DNA of 64,000 nt, taken from NCBI GenBank assembly GCA_047600605.1, contig JASGKK010000001.1, forward strand, positions 620,001-684,000, given 5' to 3'. Position numbers and translations under genes: made by a program. Source of the DNA: CAYMZZ01 sp047600605 (lineage in GTDB: Bacteria > Bacteroidota > Bacteroidia > Chitinophagales > Chitinophagaceae). The notes under the pieces were generated by a model that was given only the letters and a program-made list of their open reading frames with translations, searched no databases and had not been told where the DNA came from. Shown here piece by piece: positions 16,428-25,676 of this stretch (its first letter is position 1; each line of letters opens with the position of its first letter).

Positions 16428-18950
16428 TTACTCAAATAATCCGGGTTGGGTGTCTTCTTCCTCTTTCGGCTTCACCCATTCCATCTGTAGGCTCTTGCTG
16501 AAGTCTGCCAGTTTGGTGCCTACCGCCTTCCAGCCCATTACCTCGGTGAGGCGTGCAATCTTGAACTTGGCTTTGCGTACCTGGTCGCCCCGGCCCGTCT
16601 GCACAGCCAGTATTGGCTCGTTGGCAGTAGATACCGCTTCGAGATAGTTGCCATCACCTTCTTTGATAAACAGGAAGCGGTTCTTTAAAGTAGTGGTTTC
16701 TATTTTGAACCGTTTCACATTGAATTGCAGATTTTTCTTATCGAGATAAACAGCAGATATCACTTTCTCGGGATTGAATTTTTCGATCAGCAATATCTTT
16801 TCTGCGTCAAGACGTTGTGTAAGTTCCTGGTCAGTGATCTCATAATACCCATCTGAGTAAATGATCAGGATACGGTCTTCCGCTTCAAAACCTCCCAGCA
16901 ATATCCCTTTGCCGTCGGCATTGAGACGACCGAATTTATCATCAAACCACAGTTGACGTCCGCTGAGAGTGGCGCGTCCGGCTTCCTTGAATTTCACCGA
17001 GCGGATAGTGTATTTGGTCACCTGATTGCCCATACTGCTGCGACCTTTGATACCCAGCTCCTCAAAATAAAAATCAAACTCCTTGATACGGGCAGCTGCC
17101 GAAGGACTGAGTGTGATTTTTACCACTTCTGCCTCGCCATTGGCATTTACCGTCAGGTAATTTACTTTACTCTTATCATCACCTTTGGTCAGATCATATT
17201 CCTTATCGCGTGTCACCCCGGTCACATTAAACCGTTTGGCAAAGCTAATACCCGATTTACCATCTGTGTAGATCATGTTGTAGGTGGTACGCTCGTCATT
17301 TTTCTGGAATACGGCTGCATGCAATATGTCTTTACCTATAAACACCTTGTCCTGCACCTTTACAACCTTCATGGTACCCCGCTTGGTAATGGCGATAATA
17401 TCATCCAGATCCGAGCATTCAAACAGGAATTCGTCTTTCTTCAGACCGGTGCCAATAAAACCTTCCTCGCGATTGATGAAAAGTTTGGTATTGGCAATTA
17501 CCACATTTTTGGCCTCAATGATCTCAAACTGTTTGATCTCCGTCTTACGTTCACGTCCCTTGCCGTATTTCTTTAACAGGTTTTCGTAGTACGCCACGGC
17601 ATAATCAACCAGATTGGCCAGATCATGTTTTACCTGTTTGATCTCTCCCTCCAGTCCTTTGATCTGAGCGTTCAGTTCATCAATATCCAGACGATAGATA
17701 CGGCGCACGGGCTTCTCTGTCAGCTTCAAGATATCTTCACGTGTGATATCGCGTTTCAGTTGTTTTTTGAAGGGTACAAAAGCCTTATCAATCGCTTCAA
17801 TTACTTTCTCCCAGCTATCATGCTTTTTCTCCAGTTCCTTATAAATCTTTTCTTCGAAGAATATTTTCTCCAGCGAGGTATAATGCCATTTCTCCTGCAG
17901 TTCTGACAGCTTGATCTTCAGCTCCTGCTCCAGCAGGTCTTTTGTATTGTCGGCCGAAATACGCAGCAGGTCCTGCACGCTGATAAACTGTGGTTTCATA
18001 TCCACAATCACACAGGCATTGGGCGAAATGCTGATCTCGCAATCGGTAAATTTATAAAGGGCGTCAATAGTTATATCGGGCGAAATACCGGGCGCCAGAT
18101 CGATCAGTATTTCTACATTGGCAGCCGTAGTATCGGTCACCTTTTTGATTTTGATCTTGCCCTGGTCATTGGCCTTCACAATGCTCTCCATCAATTGTGT
18201 GGTTGTGACGCCATAGGGTACAGTACGGATGACCAGTGTTTTTTTATCTACTTCCTCAATATGCGCCCGCACTTTTACTTTACCGCCACGTTTGCCCTGG
18301 TTATAATCCGCCACATCGATCATACCGCCTGTCTGAAAATCGGGAAACAGCTCAAACTTGCGACCGCGCAGGCATTTGATAGAGGCATCGATCAGCTCAC
18401 AAAAGTTATGAGGCAATATTTTAGTAGAGAGGCCCACCGCAATACCATCTGCTCCCTGTGCCAGCAGCAGGGGAAATTTCATAGGCAGAGTGACGGGTTC
18501 ATTCTTACGGCCATCATAACTAAGCTGCCATTGTGTTGTCTTGGCATTGAACGCTACATCGAGCGCAAATTTACTGAGGCGTGCTTCGATATAACGGGCA
18601 GCGGCTGCATCATCGCCCGTACGCACATCACCCCAGTTACCCTGTGTATCGATCAGCAGGTCTTTCTGCCCCATATTTACCAGTGCATCACCGATGCTGG
18701 CATCACCATGCGGGTGATACTGCATAGCCTGTCCGATGATGTTGGCCACTTTATTATAGCGGCCATCATCCATTTCCTTCATGGCATGCAGGATACGGCG
18801 CTGTACAGGTTTCAATCCATCTTCTACGGCAGGCACGGCACGTTCGAGGATCACATACGATGCATAATCCAGAAACCAGGTTTTATACTGGCCATGCAAT
18901 CCGGAGTCGTTATTCGTAAGCTCAAAAAGTTTATTCTTAGCGGCACTCAT
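16428..18950 (-). CDS. parC: DNA topoisomerase IV subunit A
   Basis: 840-aa cleavage-rejoining subunit of topoisomerase IV, which decatenates daughter chromosomes with ParE. The catalytic tyrosine is Tyr120 in AAAARYIEARLS, the same number as in E. coli ParC. The quinolone-resistance-type region is visible (YHPHGDASIGDALVNMGQ, residues 78-95), where position 85 is Ser. A long C-terminal beta-pinwheel domain follows (about 490-800). It lacks a clear GyrA-box, which favours ParC over GyrA; its pairing with a ParE-type ATPase gene 0.9 kb upstream supports this. Last gene of the parE-DUF1835-parC operon. Confidence 0.93.
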   Translation of the reverse strand: MSAAKNKLFELTNNDSGLHGQYKTWFLDYASYVILERAVPAVEDGLKPVQRRILHAMKEMDDGRYNKVANIIGQAMQYHPHGDASIGDALVNMGQKDLLIDTQGNWGDVRTGDDAAAARYIEARLSKFALDVAFNAKTTQWQLSYDGRKNEPVTLPMKFPLLLAQGADGIAVGLSTKILPHNFCELIDASIKCLRGRKFELFPDFQTGGMIDVADYNQGKRGGKVKVRAHIEEVDKKTLVIRTVPYGVTTTQLMESIVKANDQGKIKIKKVTDTTAANVEILIDLAPGISPDITIDALYKFTDCEISISPNACVIVDMKPQFISVQDLLRISADNTKDLLEQELKIKLSELQEKWHYTSLEKIFFEEKIYKELEKKHDSWEKVIEAIDKAFVPFKKQLKRDITREDILKLTEKPVRRIYRLDIDELNAQIKGLEGEIKQVKHDLANLVDYAVAYYENLLKKYGKGRERKTEIKQFEIIEAKNVVIANTKLFINREEGFIGTGLKKDEFLFECSDLDDIIAITKRGTMKVVKVQDKVFIGKDILHAAVFQKNDERTTYNMIYTDGKSGISFAKRFNVTGVTRDKEYDLTKGDDKSKVNYLTVNANGEAEVVKITLSPSAAARIKEFDFYFEELGIKGRSSMGNQVTKYTIRSVKFKEAGRATLSGRQLWFDDKFGRLNADGKGILLGGFEAEDRILIIYSDGYYEITDQELTQRLDAEKILLIEKFNPEKVISAVYLDKKNLQFNVKRFKIETTTLKNRFLFIKEGDGNYLEAVSTANEPILAVQTGRGDQVRKAKFKIARLTEVMGWKAVGTKLADFSKSLQMEWVKPKEEEDTQPGLFE

Positions 18951-18995
18951 ATATTAGTCAAACTAAAATCCAGGTTTTTCAAAATAGTAAGTTGA

Positions 18996-19847
18996 TCAGG
19001 CTGTTGCTTCTTCCGTTGCAGACGCTTCAGTCTTATTGCTACCTGCCAGGCGTATATCAAAATCCTTCCAGGTCTTGCCGGTATCACCGGTTACTTCCAG
19101 GCGGCCATTTTTTATCAGCTCTTTCATGCGCCACATCAGAAATACGTCGCCGGTTTTTATTTTCATCCGGTTGAGTGTATTGGTCAGCACACGGGTGGCT
19201 TTTTGCCAGTCGGCTGTTACATTCTTCACGATCTCGGCATCATAAAAATCTTCGCCTTTGCTGGCAATCTTCTTACCACCTTCCAGCATTCGCACAGTGG
19301 CATTTTCTTCTACCAGTTTTTTCCATTCATCGGGATCCACTTCAAATTCGCTCAATGTAACGGGCCGGCAGAGAATACGTGCCTTGATCAGTTCTTTAGC
19401 CTGTATCTCATGCAACCAGGATGGATAAAACAGCTGGCCTTTTTCATTGATGAAAGGCAGGTTGTTCATATAGAGTATCATGATCCGGCCCTGGAAAGCT
19501 CTGAGTTGTGGCATGAGCCAGTAATACCCGCATACATCATGCTGGTTTTGTCCCATCCAAATCCAGATTTGCTCTTCGGGGTTTTCAGTAAGACGGTCAG
19601 TCAGTTGCTGTACCGTTTTCCGGTCATCAATCTCACTGGTAATGGCAGGGTCATAGGGTGAATTTTCCAGCAATCCCTTCCACCAGGTATTACGTGCCGT
19701 CCAGCCTTCTTCGGTATCCAGTGCCGCCAGTGGGCCTACGGCAAAATCGTCGCGGATCTGTAATACATCTCCGGCCAGTGTGGGTTCAATCTCTCCCACC
19801 TTCTGCATCAGTTCAATTTCACTTTCGTTAAATACGATATGGATCAT
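18996..19847 (-). CDS. DUF1835/DUF3658 protein inside the topoisomerase IV operon
   Basis: 283 aa, soluble. The N-terminal ~130 residues (MIHIVFNESEIELMQKV, GDVLQIRDDFAVGPL, IWIWMGQNQHDVCGYYWLM) match the DUF1835 pattern, and the C-terminal part (TVRMLEGGKKIASKGEDFYD, then VGDVFLMWRMKELIKNGRLE-like text) matches DUF3658. No catalytic role is established for either domain. The gene sits 42 nt after parE and 45 nt before parC in the same direction, so it is almost certainly co-transcribed with topoisomerase IV. Whether it acts with the topoisomerase is unknown; the position is the only hint. The C-terminus (KTEASATEEATA) is a low-complexity tail. Confidence 0.8.
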   Translation of the reverse strand: MIHIVFNESEIELMQKVGEIEPTLAGDVLQIRDDFAVGPLAALDTEEGWTARNTWWKGLLENSPYDPAITSEIDDRKTVQQLTDRLTENPEEQIWIWMGQNQHDVCGYYWLMPQLRAFQGRIMILYMNNLPFINEKGQLFYPSWLHEIQAKELIKARILCRPVTLSEFEVDPDEWKKLVEENATVRMLEGGKKIASKGEDFYDAEIVKNVTADWQKATRVLTNTLNRMKIKTGDVFLMWRMKELIKNGRLEVTGDTGKTWKDFDIRLAGSNKTEASATEEATA

Positions 19848-19889
19848 ACGTTATTCAGAATTGTATTTGTACTTCGAATTGAGAGCAGA

Positions 19890-21797
19890 TCAGGAAGCTA
19901 CGGCTTCTTCTGTGTCCACTTTGTCCATTTCCACACGCAGGTTCTCAATAATAAATTCCTGGCGGTCCATGGTGTTTTTGCCCATGTAGTATTCCAGCAG
20001 TTGCTGAATATGATCACCTTCTTCGACCCGCATCAGTTGCTTGCGCATATCTGCACCGATAAACTGGGCAAACTCATCGGGACTGATCTCACCCAGACCT
20101 TTAAAACGGGTGATCTCCGGCTTGGCTCCTAACTTCTTAATTGCAGCCTGCTTTTCCTGCTCATCAAAGCAATAAATGGTTTCCTGTTTATTGCGTACAC
20201 GGAATAAGGGTGTTTCCAGCACATATACCTTTTCATGTTTGACCAGGTCAGGAAAAAACTGGAGGAAAAATGTCATCAGCAGCAGGCGGATGTGCATGCC
20301 ATCGACATCGGCATCGGTGGAAATTACGATATTGTTGAAACGCAGCCCATCCATGCCCTCTTCAATATTAAGAGCATGCTGCAGCAGGTTGAATTCTTCA
20401 TTTTCATATACCACCTTTTTGGTCAGACCATAACAGTTGAGTGGCTTACCGCGAAGGCTAAACACAGCCTGTGTATCCACACTGCGGGCCTTGGTGATAG
20501 ATCCGCTGGCACTATCACCTTCGGTAATGAAGATGGTCGTTTCCTGCAGTTTTGCCAGAAACTCTTCCTTGCCTTTGGCAGGAGGTTCATCATTGAAATG
20601 ATACCGGCAATCACGCAATTTGCGGTTGTGCAGGTTGGCTTTTTTGGCACGTTCATTGGCCAGCTTTTTAATACCGGCCATCTCCTTGCGCTCCCGTTCA
20701 CTTTGCTCAATACGTTTTTTGAGCGCATCGGCCACGGCTGAGTTTTTATGCAGGTAATTATCCAGTTCCTTACCCAGAAAATCAACCATAAACTGCCGCA
20801 TGCTGGGACCGTTCACATCTACGTTCAGTGAACCCAGCTTGGTCTTGGTCTGTGATTCAAAGACCGGTTCCACCACACGCACCGACACGGCAGCGACGAT
20901 ACCGGTACGGATATCAGACGCATCGTAATCTTTTTTGAAAAACTCCCGTACCGTTTTCACAAAGGCTTCACGGAATGCCTGCTGGTGGGTACCACCCTGT
21001 GTGGTATGCTGTCCGTTTACAAAGCTGTAGATATCCTCGCCATAATCATTATTGTGGGTGATAGCTACTTCGATATCGTGACCGGAAAGATGGATGATCG
21101 GATAACGGATCTCATCTGCATTCGATTTACGCTGCAGCAGATCCAGCAGACCATTTTTACTGATATAGGTCTTGCCATTAAAAACGATCTTCAGGCCGGC
21201 ATTGAGGAAACAATAGTTCCATATCTGGTTTTCAAGGAACTCCGGATGAAATTTGAAGTTTCTGAAAACAGTATCATCGGGAATAAATGTTACGCGCGTA
21301 CCATTTGATTCATCGCTTTTTACTTCCTTAAATTCTTTTACGAGAACACCTCTTTCAAATTCGGCCGTTTTCTCCTTTCCTTCCCGTACAGAAGTCACTT
21401 TAAAGAAATGACTCAGTGCATTCACAGCCTTGGTACCTACCCCGTTCAGACCTACAGATTTCTGAAAAGCCTTACTGTCATATTTAGCCCCCGTGTTGAT
21501 CTTACTCACTACATCGACTACCTTACCCAGGGGAATGCCGCGGCCATAATCGCGCACCACCACTTCACGTCCTTCAATACTCAATTCAATCACCTTGCCA
21601 TGGCCCATGGTAAATTCATTGATACAGTTATCCAGTACCTCTTTTACCAATACATAAATACCATCGTCGGGCGATGAGCCGTCGCCCAGTTTACCGATAT
21701 ACATACCCGGACGCAGCCGGATATGCTCTTTCCAGTCAAGTGATTTAATACTGTCTTCGTTGTACTCAAACAGGTTCGTGTCCTTTTCTTTCGCCAT
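19890..21797 (-). CDS. parE: DNA topoisomerase IV subunit B
   Basis: 635-aa ATPase subunit of topoisomerase IV. GHKL ATPase motifs are visible: EVLDNCINEF (N box, around residue 57), DYGRGIPLG and GLNGVGTKAVNALS. A transducer domain follows, and then the TOPRIM region with ITEGDSASG, DADVDGMHIR and a C-terminal YYMGKNTMDRQEFII. The ATG at 21797 (MAKEKDTNLFEYNEDS) is chosen; an in-frame start 27 codons upstream would read over the putative promoter. TATATTTG on the minus strand at 21883-21876 provides a -7 box. First gene of parE-DUF1835-parC. Short length and partner favour ParE over GyrB. Confidence 0.93.
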   Translation of the reverse strand: MAKEKDTNLFEYNEDSIKSLDWKEHIRLRPGMYIGKLGDGSSPDDGIYVLVKEVLDNCINEFTMGHGKVIELSIEGREVVVRDYGRGIPLGKVVDVVSKINTGAKYDSKAFQKSVGLNGVGTKAVNALSHFFKVTSVREGKEKTAEFERGVLVKEFKEVKSDESNGTRVTFIPDDTVFRNFKFHPEFLENQIWNYCFLNAGLKIVFNGKTYISKNGLLDLLQRKSNADEIRYPIIHLSGHDIEVAITHNNDYGEDIYSFVNGQHTTQGGTHQQAFREAFVKTVREFFKKDYDASDIRTGIVAAVSVRVVEPVFESQTKTKLGSLNVDVNGPSMRQFMVDFLGKELDNYLHKNSAVADALKKRIEQSERERKEMAGIKKLANERAKKANLHNRKLRDCRYHFNDEPPAKGKEEFLAKLQETTIFITEGDSASGSITKARSVDTQAVFSLRGKPLNCYGLTKKVVYENEEFNLLQHALNIEEGMDGLRFNNIVISTDADVDGMHIRLLLMTFFLQFFPDLVKHEKVYVLETPLFRVRNKQETIYCFDEQEKQAAIKKLGAKPEITRFKGLGEISPDEFAQFIGADMRKQLMRVEEGDHIQQLLEYYMGKNTMDRQEFIIENLRVEMDKVDTEEAVAS

Positions 21798-21875
21798 GAT
21801 GTCCAATAGTTTTCCTAGATAGTTCCAATGCCTTACTGCTACTCTTCTGAGAGGATACGGGCATTCACAATCGGG

Positions 21876-21883
21876 CAAATATA
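21876..21883 (-). promoter_or_regulatory. -7 box of the topoisomerase IV operon
   Basis: Read on the minus strand this is TATATTTG, an exact TAnnTTTG match, 79 nt upstream of the parE ATG. No good -33 box is seen at the standard distance. Confidence 0.5.
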
Positions 21884-21914
21884 CCGAAACAGAAAGGCCC
21901 TGCCGAATTTGGAG

Positions 21915-21935
21915 TTATACACGGGATGTGGATAA
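21915..21935. promoter_or_regulatory. two DnaA-box-like 9-mers upstream of parE
   Basis: TTATACACG (21915-21923, plus strand) matches the DnaA consensus TTATNCACA at 8 of 9 positions. TGTGGATAA (21927-21935) is a perfect TTATCCACA box on the minus strand. They face each other three bases apart. No origin-like cluster or AT-rich unwinding region is evident, so this is a weak regulatory candidate. Confidence 0.35.
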
Positions 21936-22000
21936 AAAACAGGGCATTTTTTTGGTCGAAACACCACTGTTTTAAATTGATTATCAGAGCTTAGCAAATC

Positions 22001-23455
22001 ATGACGGAGCTACTTATACAGGTCAGTGACCTGCACTGGCAAAGACAAACCGTACCGGTTTTGAATGGCATCGGCTGGACATTGCAGAGGGGGCAGCACT
22101 GGGCAATTATGGGCGCATCCGGCACCGGCAAATCGGTTTTCTGCCAGGTACTGGCCGGGCAACTGCAGGCCGGGGGCAGCATTCAGTATGGCACCGGGGC
22201 AGATGGCCGGCCATTGCTGGTGGAATGGGTACCACAGCAGCATCAGTTTAGCAACAGGAGCCACATACAAACTTTTTACTATCAGCAACGCTTTAATTCA
22301 TCTGATGCGGCAGACAGCCTGACTATCCGGGAATATCTGAAACTGGATGCAGCAGATCAGCTCTGTCATGACCTGTTGCAGCAATTGCAATTGCAGCCGC
22401 TCGTGGATCAGCCGCTTATTCAATTATCGAATGGTGAAAATAAACGGCTGCAACTGGTAAAGGCCCTGCGACGGCAACCGGATATTATTATTCTTGACAG
22501 CCCGTTTACCGGCCTGGACGCTGCCGGACGACAGCTGCTCGATGAGGTGATGAGCTACTGGGCAAAACAGGGCGTGCACTGGATCGTGGTCACAGAGCCC
22601 GGTCGCCTGCCTGCCTGCACCACCCATATTGCGCTCCTTCAAAACGGACTGTTTGACTTTGCCGGCCCAATCGGAGAATGGCAGCAGCGCACGCATCATA
22701 CAATAAATGTTTCACCGTCCACCCTCCCTTCTTTGCCTGCCGTCTTACCACAGCAGCCCTCATTCAACTATGTGGTGCAAATGCGGCATGTAACCGTAAA
22801 ATACGAGAACCGTATTGTCTTAAACAACATCAACTGGGAAGTGTCACGTGGTGAACGCTGGAGCATTTCGGGACCCAACGGTGCGGGCAAATCCACCCTG
22901 CTCAGTCTTATCTCTGCCGACAATCCGCAGGCGTATGCCAACGAAATCTATCTTTTTGACCAGCGGCGGGGCAGCGGGGAAAGCATCTGGGATATCAAGA
23001 AAAAGATTGGTTTCGTTTCTCCTGAGTTGCACCTGTATTTTGACCGCAGCATGCGCGTATCTGATGTGGTCGCTTCAGGCCTTTTTGATACAATCGGATT
23101 ATTCAGAGTACTACAACCGGCCCAGGAGCAATGGGCACAGCAATGGCTCCGGTGGATGGAACTGCACACCTGGGCCAACAGTCCCTTATTCCAGCTGCCA
23201 CTGGGTTTGCAGCGAATGGTATTGCTGGCACGTGCATTTGTAAAACTGCCTCCCCTGCTCATTCTTGATGAGCCCTGCCAGGGACTGGATAGTGAGCAGT
23301 CGGCCCGTGTCAAAGCCTGGATAGAACATATCTGCGCACATTATCCCATCAGTTTATTATATGTGACTCATTATCCCGAAGAGATGCCTGCCTGCATTAC
23401 ACGCCATCTGCAACTGCAGCAGGGACAGGCGCAGGAGTGGCAGCCACGCGGGTAG
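22001..23455 (+). CDS. ModF-like protein with two ABC ATPase domains
   Basis: 484 aa, soluble, two ABC domains in one chain with no membrane segments. This matches ModF/PhrA-type proteins (E. coli ModF 490 aa), whose role is unclear. Domain 1: Walker A GASGTGKS (38-45), signature LSNGENKR, Walker B IIILDSPFTGLD, where Ser replaces the catalytic Glu. Domain 2: Walker A GPNGAGKST, degenerate signature LPLGLQRM, intact Walker B LLILDEPCQGLD. The composite site made of domain 1 Walker motifs and domain 2 signature is therefore degenerate, and the other is canonical. Its last 59 nt overlap the convergent sugar-synthase gene. No molybdate transporter genes are adjacent. Confidence 0.82.
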   Translation: MTELLIQVSDLHWQRQTVPVLNGIGWTLQRGQHWAIMGASGTGKSVFCQVLAGQLQAGGSIQYGTGADGRPLLVEWVPQQHQFSNRSHIQTFYYQQRFNSSDAADSLTIREYLKLDAADQLCHDLLQQLQLQPLVDQPLIQLSNGENKRLQLVKALRRQPDIIILDSPFTGLDAAGRQLLDEVMSYWAKQGVHWIVVTEPGRLPACTTHIALLQNGLFDFAGPIGEWQQRTHHTINVSPSTLPSLPAVLPQQPSFNYVVQMRHVTVKYENRIVLNNINWEVSRGERWSISGPNGAGKSTLLSLISADNPQAYANEIYLFDQRRGSGESIWDIKKKIGFVSPELHLYFDRSMRVSDVVASGLFDTIGLFRVLQPAQEQWAQQWLRWMELHTWANSPLFQLPLGLQRMVLLARAFVKLPPLLILDEPCQGLDSEQSARVKAWIEHICAHYPISLLYVTHYPEEMPACITRHLQLQQGQAQEWQPRG

Positions 23456-25676
23456 CCATTACAGCCTGCAAAAATTCAGATGCCCAGTGGTGGATATCAA
23501 AATGACTGACCTCTTCGTAAAGGCGCTCCATGCGTCGTGTACGCTCCTCCTCATTCATCTGAAGCGCCTGAAGCAGGCACGATTGCAGTGATGCCATATC
23601 ATAGGGATTCGTAAGTACCGCATAGGGAAACTCCACTGCAGCACCTGCAAATTCGGAAAGAATCAGTACCCCTTTCTTTTCCAGCTGTCCCTGTGCTGCA
23701 ATATATTCCTTGGCCACCAGATTAAGGCCATCACGCAGCGGAGTGATCCAGGCGATGTCGGCAACAGCATAATATACCAGTATCTCATCAAAAGGTACAC
23801 TACGGAAAAAAACACGCAGCGGTGTCCAGTCGAGATTGGCATACCGGCCGTTGATGCGTCCTACGGCCTGCTCCAGTTCCAGGCGCATACTGTCATAGAT
23901 TTTCATTCCTTCTGCCGGTGGTGTGCAGATATTAATGAGTTCTATTTTGCCATGCTGTTCCGGATGGGCTTCGAGGAAAGCCTCAAAGGCCAGTATCTTC
24001 TCCAATGGCCCTTTCACATAATCGAGGCGTTCTGCACTAAGGATCATTTTCTTTCCATTCATCTCTCGGCGCATATCTTCAATCTTCTGCATGACCGCTG
24101 GCTTTTGCAAATGTTCCCGGATATATTCCACATCGATGCCGACCGGGTTGGCCCCGAGGCGAATGGTACGCTGGCCACATTCCAGTGCTGTTGTCATCCG
24201 GTCTACACCAATGGCAGCGCTGTAGGTAAGGAAACGCGGAGCGCAATTGGCCATTTCCGCGATGCGGCTGGGAAACAGGCTGTTTACCACATCCACAAAA
24301 TTTTGTACATATCGCGGTATATGAAACCCGATATAATCGCATTGCAGCAGACTGCCGATGATCTCACGCCTCCAGGGCAGGATATTGAATGTATTGGCCG
24401 CAGGGAAAGCTGTGTGATGAAAAAAAGCGATGGTCAGGTCGGGTCGCAACTGACGAAGCATACCCGGCACCAGCCATAGATTGTAATCATGTATCCAGAC
24501 AATGGCACCCGCATCGGCCTGCATGGCGGCCTTATCTGCAAACCGCTGGTTGATACGTACAAAATGCTCCCAGTGCTCATGATTGAATTTCACCTTATCC
24601 ACAAAGGAAAAAATAGCCGGCCAGAATGCTTCCTTCGAAAATGATTTATAAAAAATCTCTACCTCCTCGCGGGTGAGCCCAATACGCGACGCCATGAGAT
24701 GAGGATATTTTTCCTTGTCGATATAAATATTGCGAAGCTCCTCTCCGGGCTTATCTACTTCTTCCCAGGCGATCCATACACCAGCGCGGCCATTGGCAAA
24801 AAATCCCTGTAATGTGGGCAATATGCCGTTGGGACTACGCGGAGGCACCCGTTGTATACGACCATTGGCTTCTATTTTTTCATAGGGAAACCGATGATAC
24901 ATCATCACGAGTTGTGGCGGTCCCTGATTCTCTTCTTTTATGATCTCATCTGCCTGTACCGGATATTTACCTACAAAATCGTGAAACCAGCTCATGGCTT
25001 CCAGTATACCACCAGCACCGGCACTGCGTGCATAGTACACCTGTTTCATACCTTTGATTGCCTTCACCAGCGAGGCCTCGGCATTGCCGACAACCACCCC
25101 TTTGAATCCGCAGTTGTACATAGCCAGATCATTGAGCGTATCGCCGGCCACCAGCACCTCCGTTTCATCTATACCCAGATAGCTGATCAGTTGCTGAAGC
25201 GAACTGCCTTTATTTACACCCTGTGGCAGCACATCCAGGAATCTTCCGGCCGAGTAGATCACATCACATTCCAGTACAGCAACCGATCCGCGCACATTTT
25301 CGATCACTGCCTCGCTGGCAGTAAAAAAAGAGCAACGCCTTTGCTGCGGCACTTCCTGGTAATCGAGATCGGTGAGGTGAGCCAGCGTTTCTTCGACACG
25401 AAGACGCCCCGGCCATTTCTGTTCGATCAATCCCTGCAGTGGCTCAACCGGCTCCAGCGTATGACCGTGCACGATGGTTGCGCCCACATCGCAGATAATA
25501 TAATCGGGATTGGGAATAATAGGATCATTGAGGATAGGTAAAACAGACTCCAGTCCGCGCCCGGTAACAAATACCAGTGTAATATCGTCGCGTTCCCTGA
25601 TGAGCCGGTACAGGGTTTGTTTATGCAGGCTTTTTCCTCCCAGAAAAGTGCCATCGAGATCCGTTGCCAATAACAT
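23397..25676 (-). CDS. HAD phosphatase - GT20 fusion, probable glucosylglycerol-phosphate synthase/phosphatase
   Basis: 759 aa. The N-terminal ~235 residues form a HAD-IIB phosphatase of the sucrose-phosphatase type (LLATDLDGTFLGG, VTGRGLES, LVAGDTLNDLAMY). From about residue 255 on lies a GT20 glycosyltransferase of the trehalose-phosphate/glucosylglycerol-phosphate synthase family (WIHDYNLWLVPGMLR, FFHHTAFPA, AERLDYVKGPLEKILAFE, PLRDGLNLVAKEY). Fusion in this order is known for bifunctional glucosylglycerol-phosphate synthase/phosphatase (GgpPS), which makes the compatible solute glucosylglycerol. The GT core also resembles GgpS more than OtsA by eye. Alternatives: a trehalose or other glycoside-phosphate synthase/phosphatase. 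The 3' end overlaps the convergent ModF-like gene by 59 nt. Confidence 0.8.
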   Translation of the reverse strand: MLLATDLDGTFLGGKSLHKQTLYRLIRERDDITLVFVTGRGLESVLPILNDPIIPNPDYIICDVGATIVHGHTLEPVEPLQGLIEQKWPGRLRVEETLAHLTDLDYQEVPQQRRCSFFTASEAVIENVRGSVAVLECDVIYSAGRFLDVLPQGVNKGSSLQQLISYLGIDETEVLVAGDTLNDLAMYNCGFKGVVVGNAEASLVKAIKGMKQVYYARSAGAGGILEAMSWFHDFVGKYPVQADEIIKEENQGPPQLVMMYHRFPYEKIEANGRIQRVPPRSPNGILPTLQGFFANGRAGVWIAWEEVDKPGEELRNIYIDKEKYPHLMASRIGLTREEVEIFYKSFSKEAFWPAIFSFVDKVKFNHEHWEHFVRINQRFADKAAMQADAGAIVWIHDYNLWLVPGMLRQLRPDLTIAFFHHTAFPAANTFNILPWRREIIGSLLQCDYIGFHIPRYVQNFVDVVNSLFPSRIAEMANCAPRFLTYSAAIGVDRMTTALECGQRTIRLGANPVGIDVEYIREHLQKPAVMQKIEDMRREMNGKKMILSAERLDYVKGPLEKILAFEAFLEAHPEQHGKIELINICTPPAEGMKIYDSMRLELEQAVGRINGRYANLDWTPLRVFFRSVPFDEILVYYAVADIAWITPLRDGLNLVAKEYIAAQGQLEKKGVLILSEFAGAAVEFPYAVLTNPYDMASLQSCLLQALQMNEEERTRRMERLYEEVSHFDIHHWASEFLQAVMATRVAATPAPVPAAVADGV

